64,000 nt of DNA, from assembly GCA_040902885.1 (NCBI GenBank), contig JBBDWK010000099.1, forward strand, positions 9,325 to 73,324, in the 5' to 3' direction. Position 1 is the stretch's first letter, and the number at the start of each line of letters is the position of its first letter. The notes under the pieces are model-generated. The model ran no database searches. It had not been told where the DNA came from and saw only the letters and a program-made list of their open reading frames with translations. Positions 19,101-27,475 of this stretch are shown here, one piece after another. This DNA comes from JBBDWK01 sp040902885 (GTDB lineage: Bacteria; Acidobacteriota; Terriglobia; Bryobacterales; Bryobacteraceae). The position numbers were made by a program, and so were the translations under genes.

Positions 19101-19541
19101 CAGCTCCAGGAATCTCTCCGTGTTGATGACCGTTCCTACTTCGGCGCTTTCCGACTGCAGCAGCGGATTCGAAGCCACCACGCTGACCGACTCGGTGGTG
19201 CTGCCGACTTCCAGGGTGATGTTCAGCCGCGTCGTCGAGCCGACTTGAACGCGGACACCCGTGGTGTTGAAGGCCTTGAAGCTCGACACCGATGCCGAGA
19301 CGGTGTAGAGCCCAATGGGCAGGACCGGGATTGTGTAGTTGCCCTCCGGCGAGGAAACTGTGGTGCTAACGATCGAGGTAGCCTCGTTCCGTGCGGTGAT
19401 CTCCACATTGGGGATGACCGCGTTCGAAGTATCCATGACCGTGCCCGTGATGCTGCCGCGATTGATCTGAGCCATGGCAACAGCCGCGGCTACGGTGAGA
19501 GACATTAGAAAACAGAAGCAAAACCTTGTGGTTGTAGACAT
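16149..19541 (-). CDS. TonB-dependent receptor, Oar-like
   Basis: This 1,130-residue outer-membrane receptor is built like the one at 10907. It has a signal peptide (MSLTVAAAVAMAQ), a carboxypeptidase-regulatory domain (INRGSITGTVMDTSNAVIPN), a plug with YSAEYGHALSGVTSFTLKSG, and a barrel ending QFGLKLIW. It lies upstream of the tandem hydrolase in one likely operon and is divergent from a LysR-type gene. The trio regulator/receptor/esterase resembles a small uptake locus. The ligand is unknown. Confidence 0.92.
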   Translation of the reverse strand: MSTTTRFCFCFLMSLTVAAAVAMAQINRGSITGTVMDTSNAVIPNVEITARNEATSIVSTTVSSPEGNYTIPVLPIGLYTVSASVSSFKAFNTTGVRVQVGSTTRLNITLEVGSTTESVSVVASNPLLQSESAEVGTVINTERFLELPLSLGGDIRNASEFIRLHPGVATNDTWQKHIAGGSAFTDAVYYDGAALSVTPANDKQYNPSVDAIEEFKLITGNYSAEYGHALSGVTSFTLKSGTNAFHGTMFEFLRNEKLDARGFFGSEKAATRLNEFGATLGGPVYIPRVYDGRNRTFVFGSFFLFRRRGGQLNNLSSIPGQDFLQGDFRRWPSSIFDPQSNRIDPVTGRTIRAPFDNNLIPQSRLSSVSRNMAALLPAPHFPDRLINNYVSPLVSPVQDDDNFSLKIDHQINSNHKMFGSFIFTNRPAIKGAGPSVTGEAESHNLQNLNSRFFRFAEDWTVSPTVMNHFVAYVNWVVDDNRSLSRGGNWGERLGITGLQGDIFPNARFTQGFALLGQNTDYRNSNNTEGILNNVSMIRGRHSLKFGGEFNRHQDNAIPGSNSGGTFNFSQLETAQPGVSGTGLSIASFMLGEVNNANATYIANSLGSRWSYLAAFVNDDYKLTPNLTLSLGLRWQLQTTFTDPLNRLTYMDPSTPNPGAGGLPGANIFATNGDFNRLGNNNFRDFAPRFGFAYNFKERWVVRGGYGIFYHAVNRQGILQSADGFNAFPQFASADNGITPAFNWDTGFPQNFPRPPTLVPDVQNGQNATTLVPARAGTWPYSQQWNFTIERQVGNTLSIRAAYVGTKGTRLFTPELDRNQVHPSAFAGLGRDLLTSHITSARAQAAGFTEPFPGFSRLWGGRATVAQALRPFPQYNSIPEGVASYGNSTYHSFQLFVQKTMSRGFGFTAAYTYGKQISDTRVLSTGVGYQNAYDRRNERSLDGTNPAQILSISQVYDLPFGRGKAFANSSAVADKLLGGWKVSGIYTYQSGLPLSIATINTLGIFNSTLRADLVPGVPLRAPVGPGRFDPNRDLWINPNAFANPAPGQFGNTARYLTGLRGPAFLSEAIAVVKDTALTEKLTLQFRTEFSNPFNRVVFGAPVDRLDSATFGQITSVGNTPRQIQFGLKLIW

Positions 19542-19795
19542 TTCGCCCCCTCTAAATACTCAGTGCTCGCTACGCGGAGATCGCAATATTAAGATTGTGG
19601 CCCGACTATACACTGGACTGAAGATGAAAATCCATCACTTTTTTCAATTGCGCGATCGGACTTTAAGGTTGATAAAAAAGAAGACAGGCCCTCCCGCGCG
19701 GTGCCGGCTGGAGCGGCCTTCGGCCCGAAAATCCGTGCGGAGCGGCGCAGGTGTATACTGTGGTCGCGCTAGGCTCAACTGGGGTTCTGAGGAAA

Positions 19796-20728
19796 ATGTT
19801 TGACGTCAACTGGAATGCGGTCTATGGGTTCTGGTTGGTGGCCGAGCATGGCTCATTCGCCGCCGCCGCCCGAGCCCTTCCTCGGGGCTCCGTCCAGGCC
19901 TTGCACAGGCGAATTCAGAAGCTGGAGTCCAATGAGAGCTTGGATATTAAAGTTTTTCGCTCACTGGGATCAAAGGGAGTGGAACTCACGGAAGCAGGCC
20001 GGCGCTTGTACGAGCTCGTCGACCCGGTGTTCCGGTTTTTCGACCCGCTCTCCGCTGAGCTTCGCAAGGACGACTCCGGGACGGTATCCATTGCGATGTC
20101 GGACTTCGCATCGTACAACTATGCCGACCAACTTTTGAAGTGTTTCAAAGGGGCGTTTCCCAAAGTCTCAATCAGGGCTCAAGAGCGCAACAGGGCGGAA
20201 GTGCTCGATCTCGTGGAGCATGGTCACGTCGATTTCGGCCTCTGTTCCCCAACGCGTGGTCGTAGTTTTCTGCGAACGGCGGGAAACGTGGCTGTCCGGT
20301 ACGAACTCCTTGCCCCTCGGCATCATCCCTTGAGCCGCGGGATTATCACGTGGAAGGACGTCTTGAAGGAGCCCCTCATCCTCATTGAGCGAAATAGCTT
20401 CCTGCGGCAGGCCTTTGAGCAGCTCCTGCGGCGGAGACACCTGCTTCCGAAGCTTAAAATTGCAGCGGAAGTCACGACGTCGCCCTTGGCGGTGAAAGCA
20501 TTGGAAGCGGGGTTAGGGGTGGCGCTCGTGCCGGTCGGTCCCCGGCTTGCCCGGGAGATTGAGGGAATCTCCAGGATTGAGCCGCCGCCCGGTCTGCCTA
20601 AAGTCAGCCTTAGTGTTCTATACCGGGGAGATCGTTACATGCCCAAGTACGTGAAAGCATGCATGGGGATCGCGACCAAAGTGATAAACGATCAGGGCCT
20701 GCCACCTAACTGTTTAACAGCATCTTGA
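19796..20728 (+). CDS. LysR-family transcriptional regulator
   Basis: This is a 310-residue protein. The N-terminal winged helix (NWNAVYGFWLVAEHGSFAAAARALPRGSVQALHRRIQKLE) has the LysR HTH pattern with LTEAGRRLYELV behind it. The C-terminal two-lobed co-inducer domain includes VSIAMSDFASYNYADQL and ALEAGLGVALVPVG. I chose the ATG at 19796 with TGAGGAAA upstream over a GTG at 19751 that overlaps a TATACT box. It is divergent from the receptor/hydrolase pair, the usual arrangement for a LysR target. Its last 23 bases overlap the end of the convergent subtilase-fusion gene. Confidence 0.88.
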   Translation: MFDVNWNAVYGFWLVAEHGSFAAAARALPRGSVQALHRRIQKLESNESLDIKVFRSLGSKGVELTEAGRRLYELVDPVFRFFDPLSAELRKDDSGTVSIAMSDFASYNYADQLLKCFKGAFPKVSIRAQERNRAEVLDLVEHGHVDFGLCSPTRGRSFLRTAGNVAVRYELLAPRHHPLSRGIITWKDVLKEPLILIERNSFLRQAFEQLLRRRHLLPKLKIAAEVTTSPLAVKALEAGLGVALVPVGPRLAREIEGISRIEPPPGLPKVSLSVLYRGDRYMPKYVKACMGIATKVINDQGLPPNCLTAS

Positions 20729-23153
20729 TGAGGTTCGGCATGCCGCGGCCCTGAATGTGCGGGTCCCGTTTCAGGTCCGTGCAGTTCTCCAGCAGAATCT
20801 GCTTCACCCGATCCGGATACCCGATGAACTCCCGTCTGAGGGAGAGGAATGCGGCCAGCATGCCCGAAACGTGGGGTGTGGCCATGCTGGTTCCGCTCAT
20901 CTCGATGTACAGGTCTTTCACCACCCATTTGTCGGGTTTAGCCGTGGTGTTCCAGTCGTAGTGCGCGGAGAGGATCTGCTCGCCGGGCGCCACAAGGTCG
21001 GGTTTCCGCCGGCCGTCCGCCGTCGGCCCCCGGGACGAGAAGAACGAGACGCCGAACGTGTGCGGATTGGTCTTGTGTATCGAGCCGATCCCGATCGCTT
21101 CTTCCAGGTTGGCTGGATCGCCGATCGTCAGGTCCATGTTCGCGGGCACTTCTCCTCCGGTGGCCGACTGCAACACTTCATAGCCCTCGTTCCCCGCGGC
21201 CAGGCATACCAGCACCCCCTGCTGCCACAATCGCCGCAGCTCCTGGCATAAGGGCGTGTGGCCGCAGTTGTAGGCGCTCGGATCGAACCTGCCGCCGAGG
21301 CTCAGGTTCACGCCGTGAATTACCAGCTTGCCGGCCTTTTCATTCAGTTCCGCAATGTGATCGAGAGCCTTGATGATGTACGCGTCGCGTCCCGCGCCGT
21401 CGTCTTTTAGCACCTTGAAGCCGTAGAGCTTCGCCTCCGGAGCCATGCCCGCAAAGAGGCGCACCGGTCCATTCCGTTCGAACTGCACCTTGAGGCACCC
21501 GGCAATGATGCCCGCGACGTGCGTCCCGTGGCCGTTTTTGTCGAGCTGCTCCCACTCCGGCGACCCTGGTTTGCAGGCGGCGGCGGCACCGGCGCGAGTG
21601 CAGTCCCACTGCGTCTGAACGTTCGCGAATTGTTCGAAGTGCGGGTGATTGCCCCGGATGCCGGTATCGAGTACGGCCCAGCCGATGTCGTTTCCCACGG
21701 CGGAGTAGCCCGCGTTTGCCGGTCTTGCCTGAACGGTGTTCGTGGAATCGCAGATGAGCGCGCGTTTGCTTGCGTTGCGCCACAAACGCTCAATCCGCAA
21801 ATCGCGGAACTGGGTTCTCAGCGTCTCAAGCTCGCCCCGTGTGAGACGGGCGGCGATGAACCGCTTCATCGCATCCAGGGCCACATCGGTATCGTCTCCG
21901 CCGGAAGCGGCTGCCAGTTGCCGGATCGCGGTGGTGAGGCGTTCCCGAATCTCATCGAGCGATCCCTGTCCGGGCGATTCCGCCTTCACGAGCTGAATTA
22001 GAACCTCGTGACGCTGTGTCTTGGGTCCGTCCTCCAGGTCGTTGGCGAGATCCTTGATGATGATGGCGCGGCCCGTGGCTTGCGAGAAGGCATTGCCGGC
22101 CGTTCGGCGCACGGCTTCTTGCACGGGCGAGGATGACAGGTACCCGGTGCCGGAGTGCGGATGGCGCGGAGAGTCGGGATTCCAGACCCGGAAGTCTTCC
22201 ACGGCTACGCCGCCGGCCGCTTCGTAGTCGTCGTGGAGGTCCTGATCCACGGCTACCGGGTCCAGCCGGTCGGATACATTCACCCAGCGCGAGACGCACG
22301 TCGGCGTATGCAGCTTGCCGTTTCCCATCCATTTCCGAAGCTGGTCTTTCACCTCCGTCAGGCCGAGCGGCGACCCGATGGTGACGAACAGCCGCACATC
22401 GCACTGCTGCTTGGTGAGCTCGCGCAGCACGTCGTATGCGATCATCGACCCCTGGCTGTGCGCGACCACGATAAAGGGCCCGCCGCCGGGCTCCAGCCGG
22501 TCAATCAGGCTCTGCTTCATCTGCCGTCTCCGGGCGGGGATGAACAGGAAGTCGTTCACATCCCGGAGGAAGGCCCGCGTGATCTTCTGCGTGATGATGC
22601 GGCGCAGGAATGCCGGCAGCGGGAGGATCTTCGCGCGGACATCGGCCGCATAGACGGCCCCCGGATCCACGCTCGCGCGCGCGATCATCTTGTCCGCGAT
22701 ATTGCGGAGCTGTCTCCTCCGCTCCTTGTCCCGAGTCAGAGCATCGATCTCCGATTCGAGCGCGGCCTGCTCGCCCAGGTTTTCCCGGTCGGCGAGCGCG
22801 CGCACGGCCCGGGTGGAGATTTCGTCGTCGTCCACGACGACGCTGTCGCTGTCGGCACAGGTCTCGTCCGAGGGTGTCGGGTAATACTCGGGATTCACCC
22901 AGTACGCCATCCGGCTGCGGTCGCCCAGTTGGACGCCGAACAGCGCCTTATCCCACTGGCACTTCAGGACGGACGCCGCCGGCTTGTTCCCAATTCCGTG
23001 GATGTATACGACGGTCTGCACTTCCGGGGGCGCTCCCGCGGAAACGGTGAGGGATTCCTTGGATTCGCTCTTTACGGTTTGGAAAGAGACGATTTCCTCT
23101 TTCGGCGCCTGCCGGGTTTTAGCCCCTTTGCGTCCGCCCTTTTTGGTTGCCAT
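20706..23153 (-). CDS. alpha/beta-hydrolase fused to a subtilisin-family (S8) protease
   Basis: This 815-residue protein combines two hydrolases. Residues about 45-330 are lipase-like: VVYIHGIGN at 48-56 and the nucleophile elbow AHSQGS with Ser233. A helical linker follows. Residues about 485-815 are a complete subtilisin-type domain: VLDTG with Asp496, GHGTHVAG with His542, AAGNEG with oxyanion Asn655 and SGTSMATPH with Ser756. All catalytic residues of both halves are present. There is no signal peptide, only a Lys/Arg-rich N terminus, so it may act in the cytoplasm. The start at 23153 is set by GGAGGAG upstream. The gene lies 25 bp after an enolase-superfamily gene. Its biological role is unknown. 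Confidence 0.85.
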   Translation of the reverse strand: MATKKGGRKGAKTRQAPKEEIVSFQTVKSESKESLTVSAGAPPEVQTVVYIHGIGNKPAASVLKCQWDKALFGVQLGDRSRMAYWVNPEYYPTPSDETCADSDSVVVDDDEISTRAVRALADRENLGEQAALESEIDALTRDKERRRQLRNIADKMIARASVDPGAVYAADVRAKILPLPAFLRRIITQKITRAFLRDVNDFLFIPARRRQMKQSLIDRLEPGGGPFIVVAHSQGSMIAYDVLRELTKQQCDVRLFVTIGSPLGLTEVKDQLRKWMGNGKLHTPTCVSRWVNVSDRLDPVAVDQDLHDDYEAAGGVAVEDFRVWNPDSPRHPHSGTGYLSSSPVQEAVRRTAGNAFSQATGRAIIIKDLANDLEDGPKTQRHEVLIQLVKAESPGQGSLDEIRERLTTAIRQLAAASGGDDTDVALDAMKRFIAARLTRGELETLRTQFRDLRIERLWRNASKRALICDSTNTVQARPANAGYSAVGNDIGWAVLDTGIRGNHPHFEQFANVQTQWDCTRAGAAAACKPGSPEWEQLDKNGHGTHVAGIIAGCLKVQFERNGPVRLFAGMAPEAKLYGFKVLKDDGAGRDAYIIKALDHIAELNEKAGKLVIHGVNLSLGGRFDPSAYNCGHTPLCQELRRLWQQGVLVCLAAGNEGYEVLQSATGGEVPANMDLTIGDPANLEEAIGIGSIHKTNPHTFGVSFFSSRGPTADGRRKPDLVAPGEQILSAHYDWNTTAKPDKWVVKDLYIEMSGTSMATPHVSGMLAAFLSLRREFIGYPDRVKQILLENCTDLKRDPHIQGRGMPNLIKMLLNS

Positions 23154-23178
23154 CGAAAGCCTTTCTCCTCCGCGCCCT

Positions 23179-24366
23179 CTAACGGGCGGCGGCTCGTGCC
23201 AGCTCCGCTTCCACGATCTCCACGCCAAGGCCCGGGCCTTGCGGCACCAGGTAGCTGGCGTCCTTCAATTCCAGGGGGTCCTGTAGAAACCGATTGGCCA
23301 CGTCCAATACCAACGGATTGTACTCTGTCAGACGGCATTCGGGAACCGCCGCCGCGAAATGCAGCGCCGCGGCCACCTGAGGACCGAACGCGACGCTGAT
23401 GTGAGGCACTACGTCAATTCCGTGGCCGGCCGCCTCCGCCGCAATGCGTAGTCCTTCCGTGATGCCGCAGCGCCCCAGATCGGGCTGCACGATCGCCATG
23501 GCGCGCTCGCGAAAAAACGGCGCAAGCTCGAAGGTGGTCCGGTAACTCTCACCAATGGCGACGGGAGTCCGAATGGCTCGCGCCAGCGCCGCATGCGCGG
23601 CCGGATCTTCCGGCGGTAAGGGAGCTTCCAGCCAGAGAGCGTTGCGCGCGTCGAGTTCCCGGCCCCAACCAATCATGTCTGTTGGCGTAAAGCGCCAGAG
23701 CGCATCCACCGCCACCCGGCCCTCGCCCCCCAGCGTGGAAAGCACGTCGTCCAGAGCGGGGAGTAGGGTTTCGGGACCGCTGTCGAAGAACAGTTTGAAG
23801 GCTGTGTAGCCTCGGCCGAGCCACGTTTTCGCCGCCTCCCGACGCTTCTCGCCGCTCGAATTCGGCAGGCCGCTGATATAAGCCGGGATGCGGGTCTTCG
23901 CGCCGTCCGGGGCTAGCAGGCGGCACACTGGCTTCCCGGCCATCTTTCCCGCGAGGTCCCACAGCGCCATGTCCACGGCGCTGATGGCGTCCAGCATGAA
24001 GCCGCCAGTCTGGCCGCGCACGCGCATGGTGGAGTACATGCGCTGCCAGAAGCCCCGCACCCCTTCCACCGTCCCATCGAAGTCCGCATCCAGCACGACC
24101 GGCCGCAGAAGATGATCGACGATGGAGCAGGCCACTTCGGGCGCCAGCGGCGCCTGCGCCTCCCCCCACCCGGTCAGTCCGGAATCCGTGGTCAGCTTCA
24201 CCAGGGCGGTCTCGAAATTTACCGAGTACAGACACGGGTATGCCTCCGACCAGCGGTATGGCGAGGCTGAGCGCCGGAGCGTGGTGGGAGAGCCCGCGGT
24301 GCCCGTGGCGGATGCCAGATCGCGCGGCAAACGGACCGGTATCGCTTCCATCGACGTGATTTTCAC
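23179..24366 (-). CDS. enolase-superfamily enzyme (mandelate racemase / muconate lactonizing type)
   Basis: This 395-residue enzyme has the capping-domain start MKITSMEAIPVRLP and GLTGWGEAQAPLAPEV, the barrel motif AYISGLPNSSG, KLFFDSGPET, and metal-ligand strands VAVDALWRF, LWLEAPLPPED and PVAIGESYRT. It ends with VQPDLGRCGITEGL and VVPHISVAFG. Such enzymes abstract a proton next to a carboxylate with Mg2+, typically sugar-acid dehydratases or epimerases. The start is a GTG with AGGATT upstream. Its first nine codons and upstream region (24339-24386) are duplicated at 24905-24952, on the far side of a toxin-antitoxin remnant. Confidence 0.88.
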   Translation of the reverse strand: MKITSMEAIPVRLPRDLASATGTAGSPTTLRRSASPYRWSEAYPCLYSVNFETALVKLTTDSGLTGWGEAQAPLAPEVACSIVDHLLRPVVLDADFDGTVEGVRGFWQRMYSTMRVRGQTGGFMLDAISAVDMALWDLAGKMAGKPVCRLLAPDGAKTRIPAYISGLPNSSGEKRREAAKTWLGRGYTAFKLFFDSGPETLLPALDDVLSTLGGEGRVAVDALWRFTPTDMIGWGRELDARNALWLEAPLPPEDPAAHAALARAIRTPVAIGESYRTTFELAPFFRERAMAIVQPDLGRCGITEGLRIAAEAAGHGIDVVPHISVAFGPQVAAALHFAAAVPECRLTEYNPLVLDVANRFLQDPLELKDASYLVPQGPGLGVEIVEAELARAAAR

Positions 24367-24386
24367 AATCCTGATATTTTGACATC
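24339..24386. repeat. 48-bp direct repeat, copy 1 (enolase gene 5' end)
   Basis: This stretch holds the ribosome site, GTG start and first nine codons of the enolase-superfamily gene (minus strand). It matches 24905-24952 in 47 of 48 positions. The two copies bracket the Phd/VapC remnant. Confidence 0.9.
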
Positions 24387-24426
24387 ACCTGGACGGGCTG
24401 CCGCGGCCGAGGCAGGAAGAGCCATA

Positions 24427-24729
24427 ATGGAAACGATGGCTACTATCCACATGAGCGAAGCGGAGGTGGCTCGCGATCTCCACGCTGTGCTAGCCAAGGT
24501 GCAGCAGGGCGTCGAGGTCGTCATCGAGCAGGATCACCGGCCCGTGGCGGTGCTGAAGCCATCGGAGCCGCCACGCCCAGGCCGCAAACTGAGCGAGTGC
24601 ATCGCCTTGGCGAAGGCTTACGAAGAGAAGCTCGGCTATGCGCCTATCCCGGACGAGGACTTCGCTAAAGACGTGCAGGCCGGCATCGACGCGCGCCGCG
24701 ACTCGTTCGAGCCGCCCGCATGGGACTAG
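24427..24729 (+). CDS. Phd-like type II antitoxin
   Basis: This 100-residue protein looks like a Phd/YefM-type antitoxin. The N-terminal DNA-binding half reads IHMSEAEVARDLHAVLAKVQQGVEVVIEQDHRPVAVLKPSEP, and a charged C-terminal tail (FAKDVQAGIDARRDSFEPPAWD) should wrap the toxin. The start at 24427 has AGGAAGAG upstream. The stop overlaps the start of a truncated VapC frame by ten bases, the standard operon layout. Because the toxin is cut short, the antitoxin is probably now alone. Confidence 0.8.
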   Translation: METMATIHMSEAEVARDLHAVLAKVQQGVEVVIEQDHRPVAVLKPSEPPRPGRKLSECIALAKAYEEKLGYAPIPDEDFAKDVQAGIDARRDSFEPPAWD

Positions 24730-24866
24730 TCCTCGACTCCAGCGTGCTGATCGCGGCGGAGCGGGAGAAGCGGCCCGTTAGCCAACTTCTGTTCTCGCTC
24801 GAAACCGATTACGCCGAGACTGAGTTCCTTCTCTCTTCGATTAGTGTCATGGTGATGTCGCTTTAG
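24720..24866 (+). pseudogene. truncated VapC-like PIN-domain toxin
   Basis: Only 48 codons remain: MGLVLDSSVLIAAEREKRPV holds the first PIN-domain strand and its acidic residue (Asp6), and LLSSISVM resembles the second conserved segment. The frame then ends, and within 40 bp the duplicated enolase 5' end begins. VapC proteins are normally about 130 residues with four acidic residues binding Mg2+ for RNA cleavage; the rest is missing, so it should be inactive. Confidence 0.75.
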
Positions 24867-24904
24867 CCGCCCTTTTCCTCCCCCTCCACAGTACGCATCG
24901 TCGT

Positions 24905-24952
24905 GTATCGCTTCCATCGACGTGATTTTCACAATCCTGATATATTGACATC
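24905..24952. repeat. 48-bp direct repeat, copy 2 (orphan enolase 5' end)
   Basis: This is a second copy of the start region of the enolase-superfamily gene, with one mismatch. On the minus strand it opens a frame MKITSMEAI that runs on into unrelated codons, so it is a dead fragment. It marks the far border of the Phd/VapC remnant, 15 bp before galT. Confidence 0.9.
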
Positions 24953-24967
24953 CTTAGGTACTTATCG

Positions 24968-25969
24968 TTGCCCGAACTTCGTAAAGACCCAGTCACCGGC
25001 CGCTGGGTGATCATTTCCACGGACCGTGCCAGAAGGCCAACCGACTTCAGCCGCGATCCCGTCCCCATCGCCTCTCCCAACGGCTTTTGCCCGTTCTGCT
25101 ACGGCAATGAGCAGAAGACGCCGCCCGAGATTATGGCCTTCCGCCCGCGGGGCGAGCCGAACCAGCCGGGATGGACGTTGCGCGTGGTGCCGAACAAGTT
25201 TCCCGCGCTGGGGATCGAGGGCGAGTTGAACCGCCAGGGCGAGGGCATGTTCGACCGTATGACCGGCATCGGCGCGCACGAAGTGATCGTCGAAACGCCC
25301 GACCATGAGGCGCGTCTGGTGGATCTCTCCGAGCGGCAGGTGGAGGATCTGCTGTGGGCATTCCGGGACCGCATGCTCGATTTGAAGAAGGATAAGCGCC
25401 TGTGTTACATCGTGATCTTCAAGAATCACGGGGAAGCGGCCGGCGCGTCGCTGGCGCACAGCCATTCGCAGATCATTGCACTGCCGGTGGTGCCGAAGCG
25501 GGTCCGCGAGGAACTGGACGGCGCCAAGACGTATTTCACATACAAGGAGCGTTGCGCGTATTGCGACGTGATCCGGCAGGAGACGCAGTCGGGCGCCCGG
25601 CTGGTAACGGAGACCGATATGTTCGTCGTGCTTCAGCCGTATGCGCCGCGCTTCCCTTTCGAGACGCTGATCCTGCCGAAGCGGCACCGGTCGCACTTCG
25701 AGGATGCGGACGCGCCATCCTTTCAGAACCTGGCATGGGTCTTGCGGTCCACGTTGCGGAAGCTGGACAAAGTGCTGGAGTGCGCGCCTTACAACTTCGT
25801 GATTCATACGGCTCCCATTCAGCAGGCGCCCATGGAACACTATCACTGGCACGTGGAGATTATGCCCAAGCTGACGAAAGTGGCGGGCTTCGAGTGGGCC
25901 ACCGGCTTCTACATCAATCCCACTCCGCCGGAAGAGGCGGCGCGCTTTCTGCGCGATGCGGGGCTATAA
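24968..25969 (+). CDS. galT: galactose-1-phosphate uridylyltransferase
   Basis: This 333-residue cytoplasmic enzyme of the Leloir pathway exchanges UMP between UDP-glucose and galactose-1-phosphate. It has the zinc motif CPFCYGNE near residue 41, RVVPNKFPAL, the His-triad-like active site AHSHSQII (uridylylated His) and the C-terminal zinc site HYHWHVEIMP. The start is a TTG with a modest AGG upstream; there is no other start near the conserved N terminus MPELRKDPVTGRWVII. No other gal genes lie close by. Confidence 0.95.
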   Translation: MPELRKDPVTGRWVIISTDRARRPTDFSRDPVPIASPNGFCPFCYGNEQKTPPEIMAFRPRGEPNQPGWTLRVVPNKFPALGIEGELNRQGEGMFDRMTGIGAHEVIVETPDHEARLVDLSERQVEDLLWAFRDRMLDLKKDKRLCYIVIFKNHGEAAGASLAHSHSQIIALPVVPKRVREELDGAKTYFTYKERCAYCDVIRQETQSGARLVTETDMFVVLQPYAPRFPFETLILPKRHRSHFEDADAPSFQNLAWVLRSTLRKLDKVLECAPYNFVIHTAPIQQAPMEHYHWHVEIMPKLTKVAGFEWATGFYINPTPPEEAARFLRDAGL

Positions 25970-25975
25970 CGGCAT

Positions 25976-27475
25976 ATGCAACGTCTCCTGATCCTTCTCG
26001 CCGTCGCGCAGGCCTTGCCGGCGCAGACCCTTAGCAGTTACGACATCCGTCGCGCCGCCGCACGAATCGTCATTGACGGCAAGCTGGACGATCCGGCCTG
26101 GCGGCAGGCGACGGAGATGGGCGAGTTCCACTTCCCGTGGTTGAGGGAAGGCACGAAGGAGCAGACCGTTGCGCGGATGCTCTGGGACGACGAGAATCTC
26201 TACGTCGGCTACTATTGCCACGACACGCATATCTCGGCTTTCGAGACCAAGCGGCACGGGCCGGTATCGAAAGACGACTGCGTCGAAATCTTCATCAGTC
26301 CCAATCCGGAGAAGGTGACCAACTACTACACCTTCGAGATCAATGCCATCGGCACGATGCTGAACCGCTGCAGGACGGATTGGTGGAAAGGGCCTCCGAC
26401 GTGGGAGCCGGAGAACGTGCGCTACCGCACCTCGTTTCATGGGCTGCCGAAGAAGGAAGAATCGCCCGGGGACAACCACTGGGTAGTCGAGATGGCCATT
26501 CCGTTGCACAACTTCGCCCGCGACGCGGCCCACATGCCTCCCCGCGACGGCGACCGCTGGCGGCTGAACCTGAACCGCACGGGAGGCATCACCAACCGGC
26601 AGAGCAGCAGTTGGTCTCCGATTCCGACTCCCGCGCCGGCCTTTCACACCCCCACCGCATTCGGCAGCGTGCGGTTCGTAGCCGCCGCGCCGATGCAGGC
26701 AGCCCAGGCGGCGGGCCGGCGCGGCGGGCGCAACCAGCGAGAGACCAACCCTTTGGGGCGCGGGGTTCAAGTGGTGGCGGACGGGCGCGCCCTATACAAC
26801 CGCTCCTGCACGATGTGTCACGGACTGGACGGCGCGGTGGGAGATCGCGCCCCGGCCCTGGCCGGCAACCGGCGCTTCCTTCGCACCTCCGACCAGGATC
26901 TGTTTGACGCCATCTCCAAAGGCCTTCCAGGCACGGCCATGCCTCCCATGGGGCTGCCCGGGAACGACACCTGGAAGATCGTGGCTTACATTCGAAGCCT
27001 GCGCGCCTCGGCTTATGAAGACCACGTGACCGGGGACCGGGTCGCCGGCGAGAGGATTTTCTGGGGCAAGGGAAACTGCGGCGCCTGCCACACCTTGAAC
27101 GGCCGCGGCGGGCTGTTGGGACCGGACCTCTCGGACGTGGGGGCGGGGAAGACGCTTGCGGCGCTGAAGGAGACGCTCACCCAGCCGCTGCCGCACGTGC
27201 CGCGAGGCTATCAACCGGTGGTTCTTACAACAGCCGACGGGCGCTCGCTTTCGGGCGTGCTGAAGAACGAGAACAACTTCTCCCTTCAGCTTCTGGACAA
27301 GGAGAACCGGCTGCATCTGCTCCTGAGAGAAGAGCTGAAGGACGTTCAATACGGCAATGTGTCCCTGATGCCCAGAGACTTCGATAAGACCTTGAGCGCC
27401 GCGGAGTTCCAGAATCTGCTGGCCTTTTTGAGCCGCCAGGCCCGCAGCAGAGCCAGAGAGGATGGTACCCGGTGA
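25976..27475 (+). CDS. secreted CBM9-like protein fused to two cytochrome c domains
   Basis: This 499-residue exported protein has a signal peptide (MQRLLILLAVAQALPAQT), then a family 9 carbohydrate-binding-like domain (about 25-235; IVIDGKLDDPAWRQA, DDENLYVGYYCHDTH, DDCVEIFISPNPEK). Two haem-c modules follow: CTMCH at 278-282 with the distal MPPMG, and CGACH at 368-372. The C terminus, VVLTTADGRSLSGVLKNENN, is typical of haem-binding domains in Planctomycetes and Acidobacteria. It overlaps the quinoprotein gene by four bases and is probably its electron acceptor. Confidence 0.85.
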   Translation: MQRLLILLAVAQALPAQTLSSYDIRRAAARIVIDGKLDDPAWRQATEMGEFHFPWLREGTKEQTVARMLWDDENLYVGYYCHDTHISAFETKRHGPVSKDDCVEIFISPNPEKVTNYYTFEINAIGTMLNRCRTDWWKGPPTWEPENVRYRTSFHGLPKKEESPGDNHWVVEMAIPLHNFARDAAHMPPRDGDRWRLNLNRTGGITNRQSSSWSPIPTPAPAFHTPTAFGSVRFVAAAPMQAAQAAGRRGGRNQRETNPLGRGVQVVADGRALYNRSCTMCHGLDGAVGDRAPALAGNRRFLRTSDQDLFDAISKGLPGTAMPPMGLPGNDTWKIVAYIRSLRASAYEDHVTGDRVAGERIFWGKGNCGACHTLNGRGGLLGPDLSDVGAGKTLAALKETLTQPLPHVPRGYQPVVLTTADGRSLSGVLKNENNFSLQLLDKENRLHLLLREELKDVQYGNVSLMPRDFDKTLSAAEFQNLLAFLSRQARSRAREDGTR

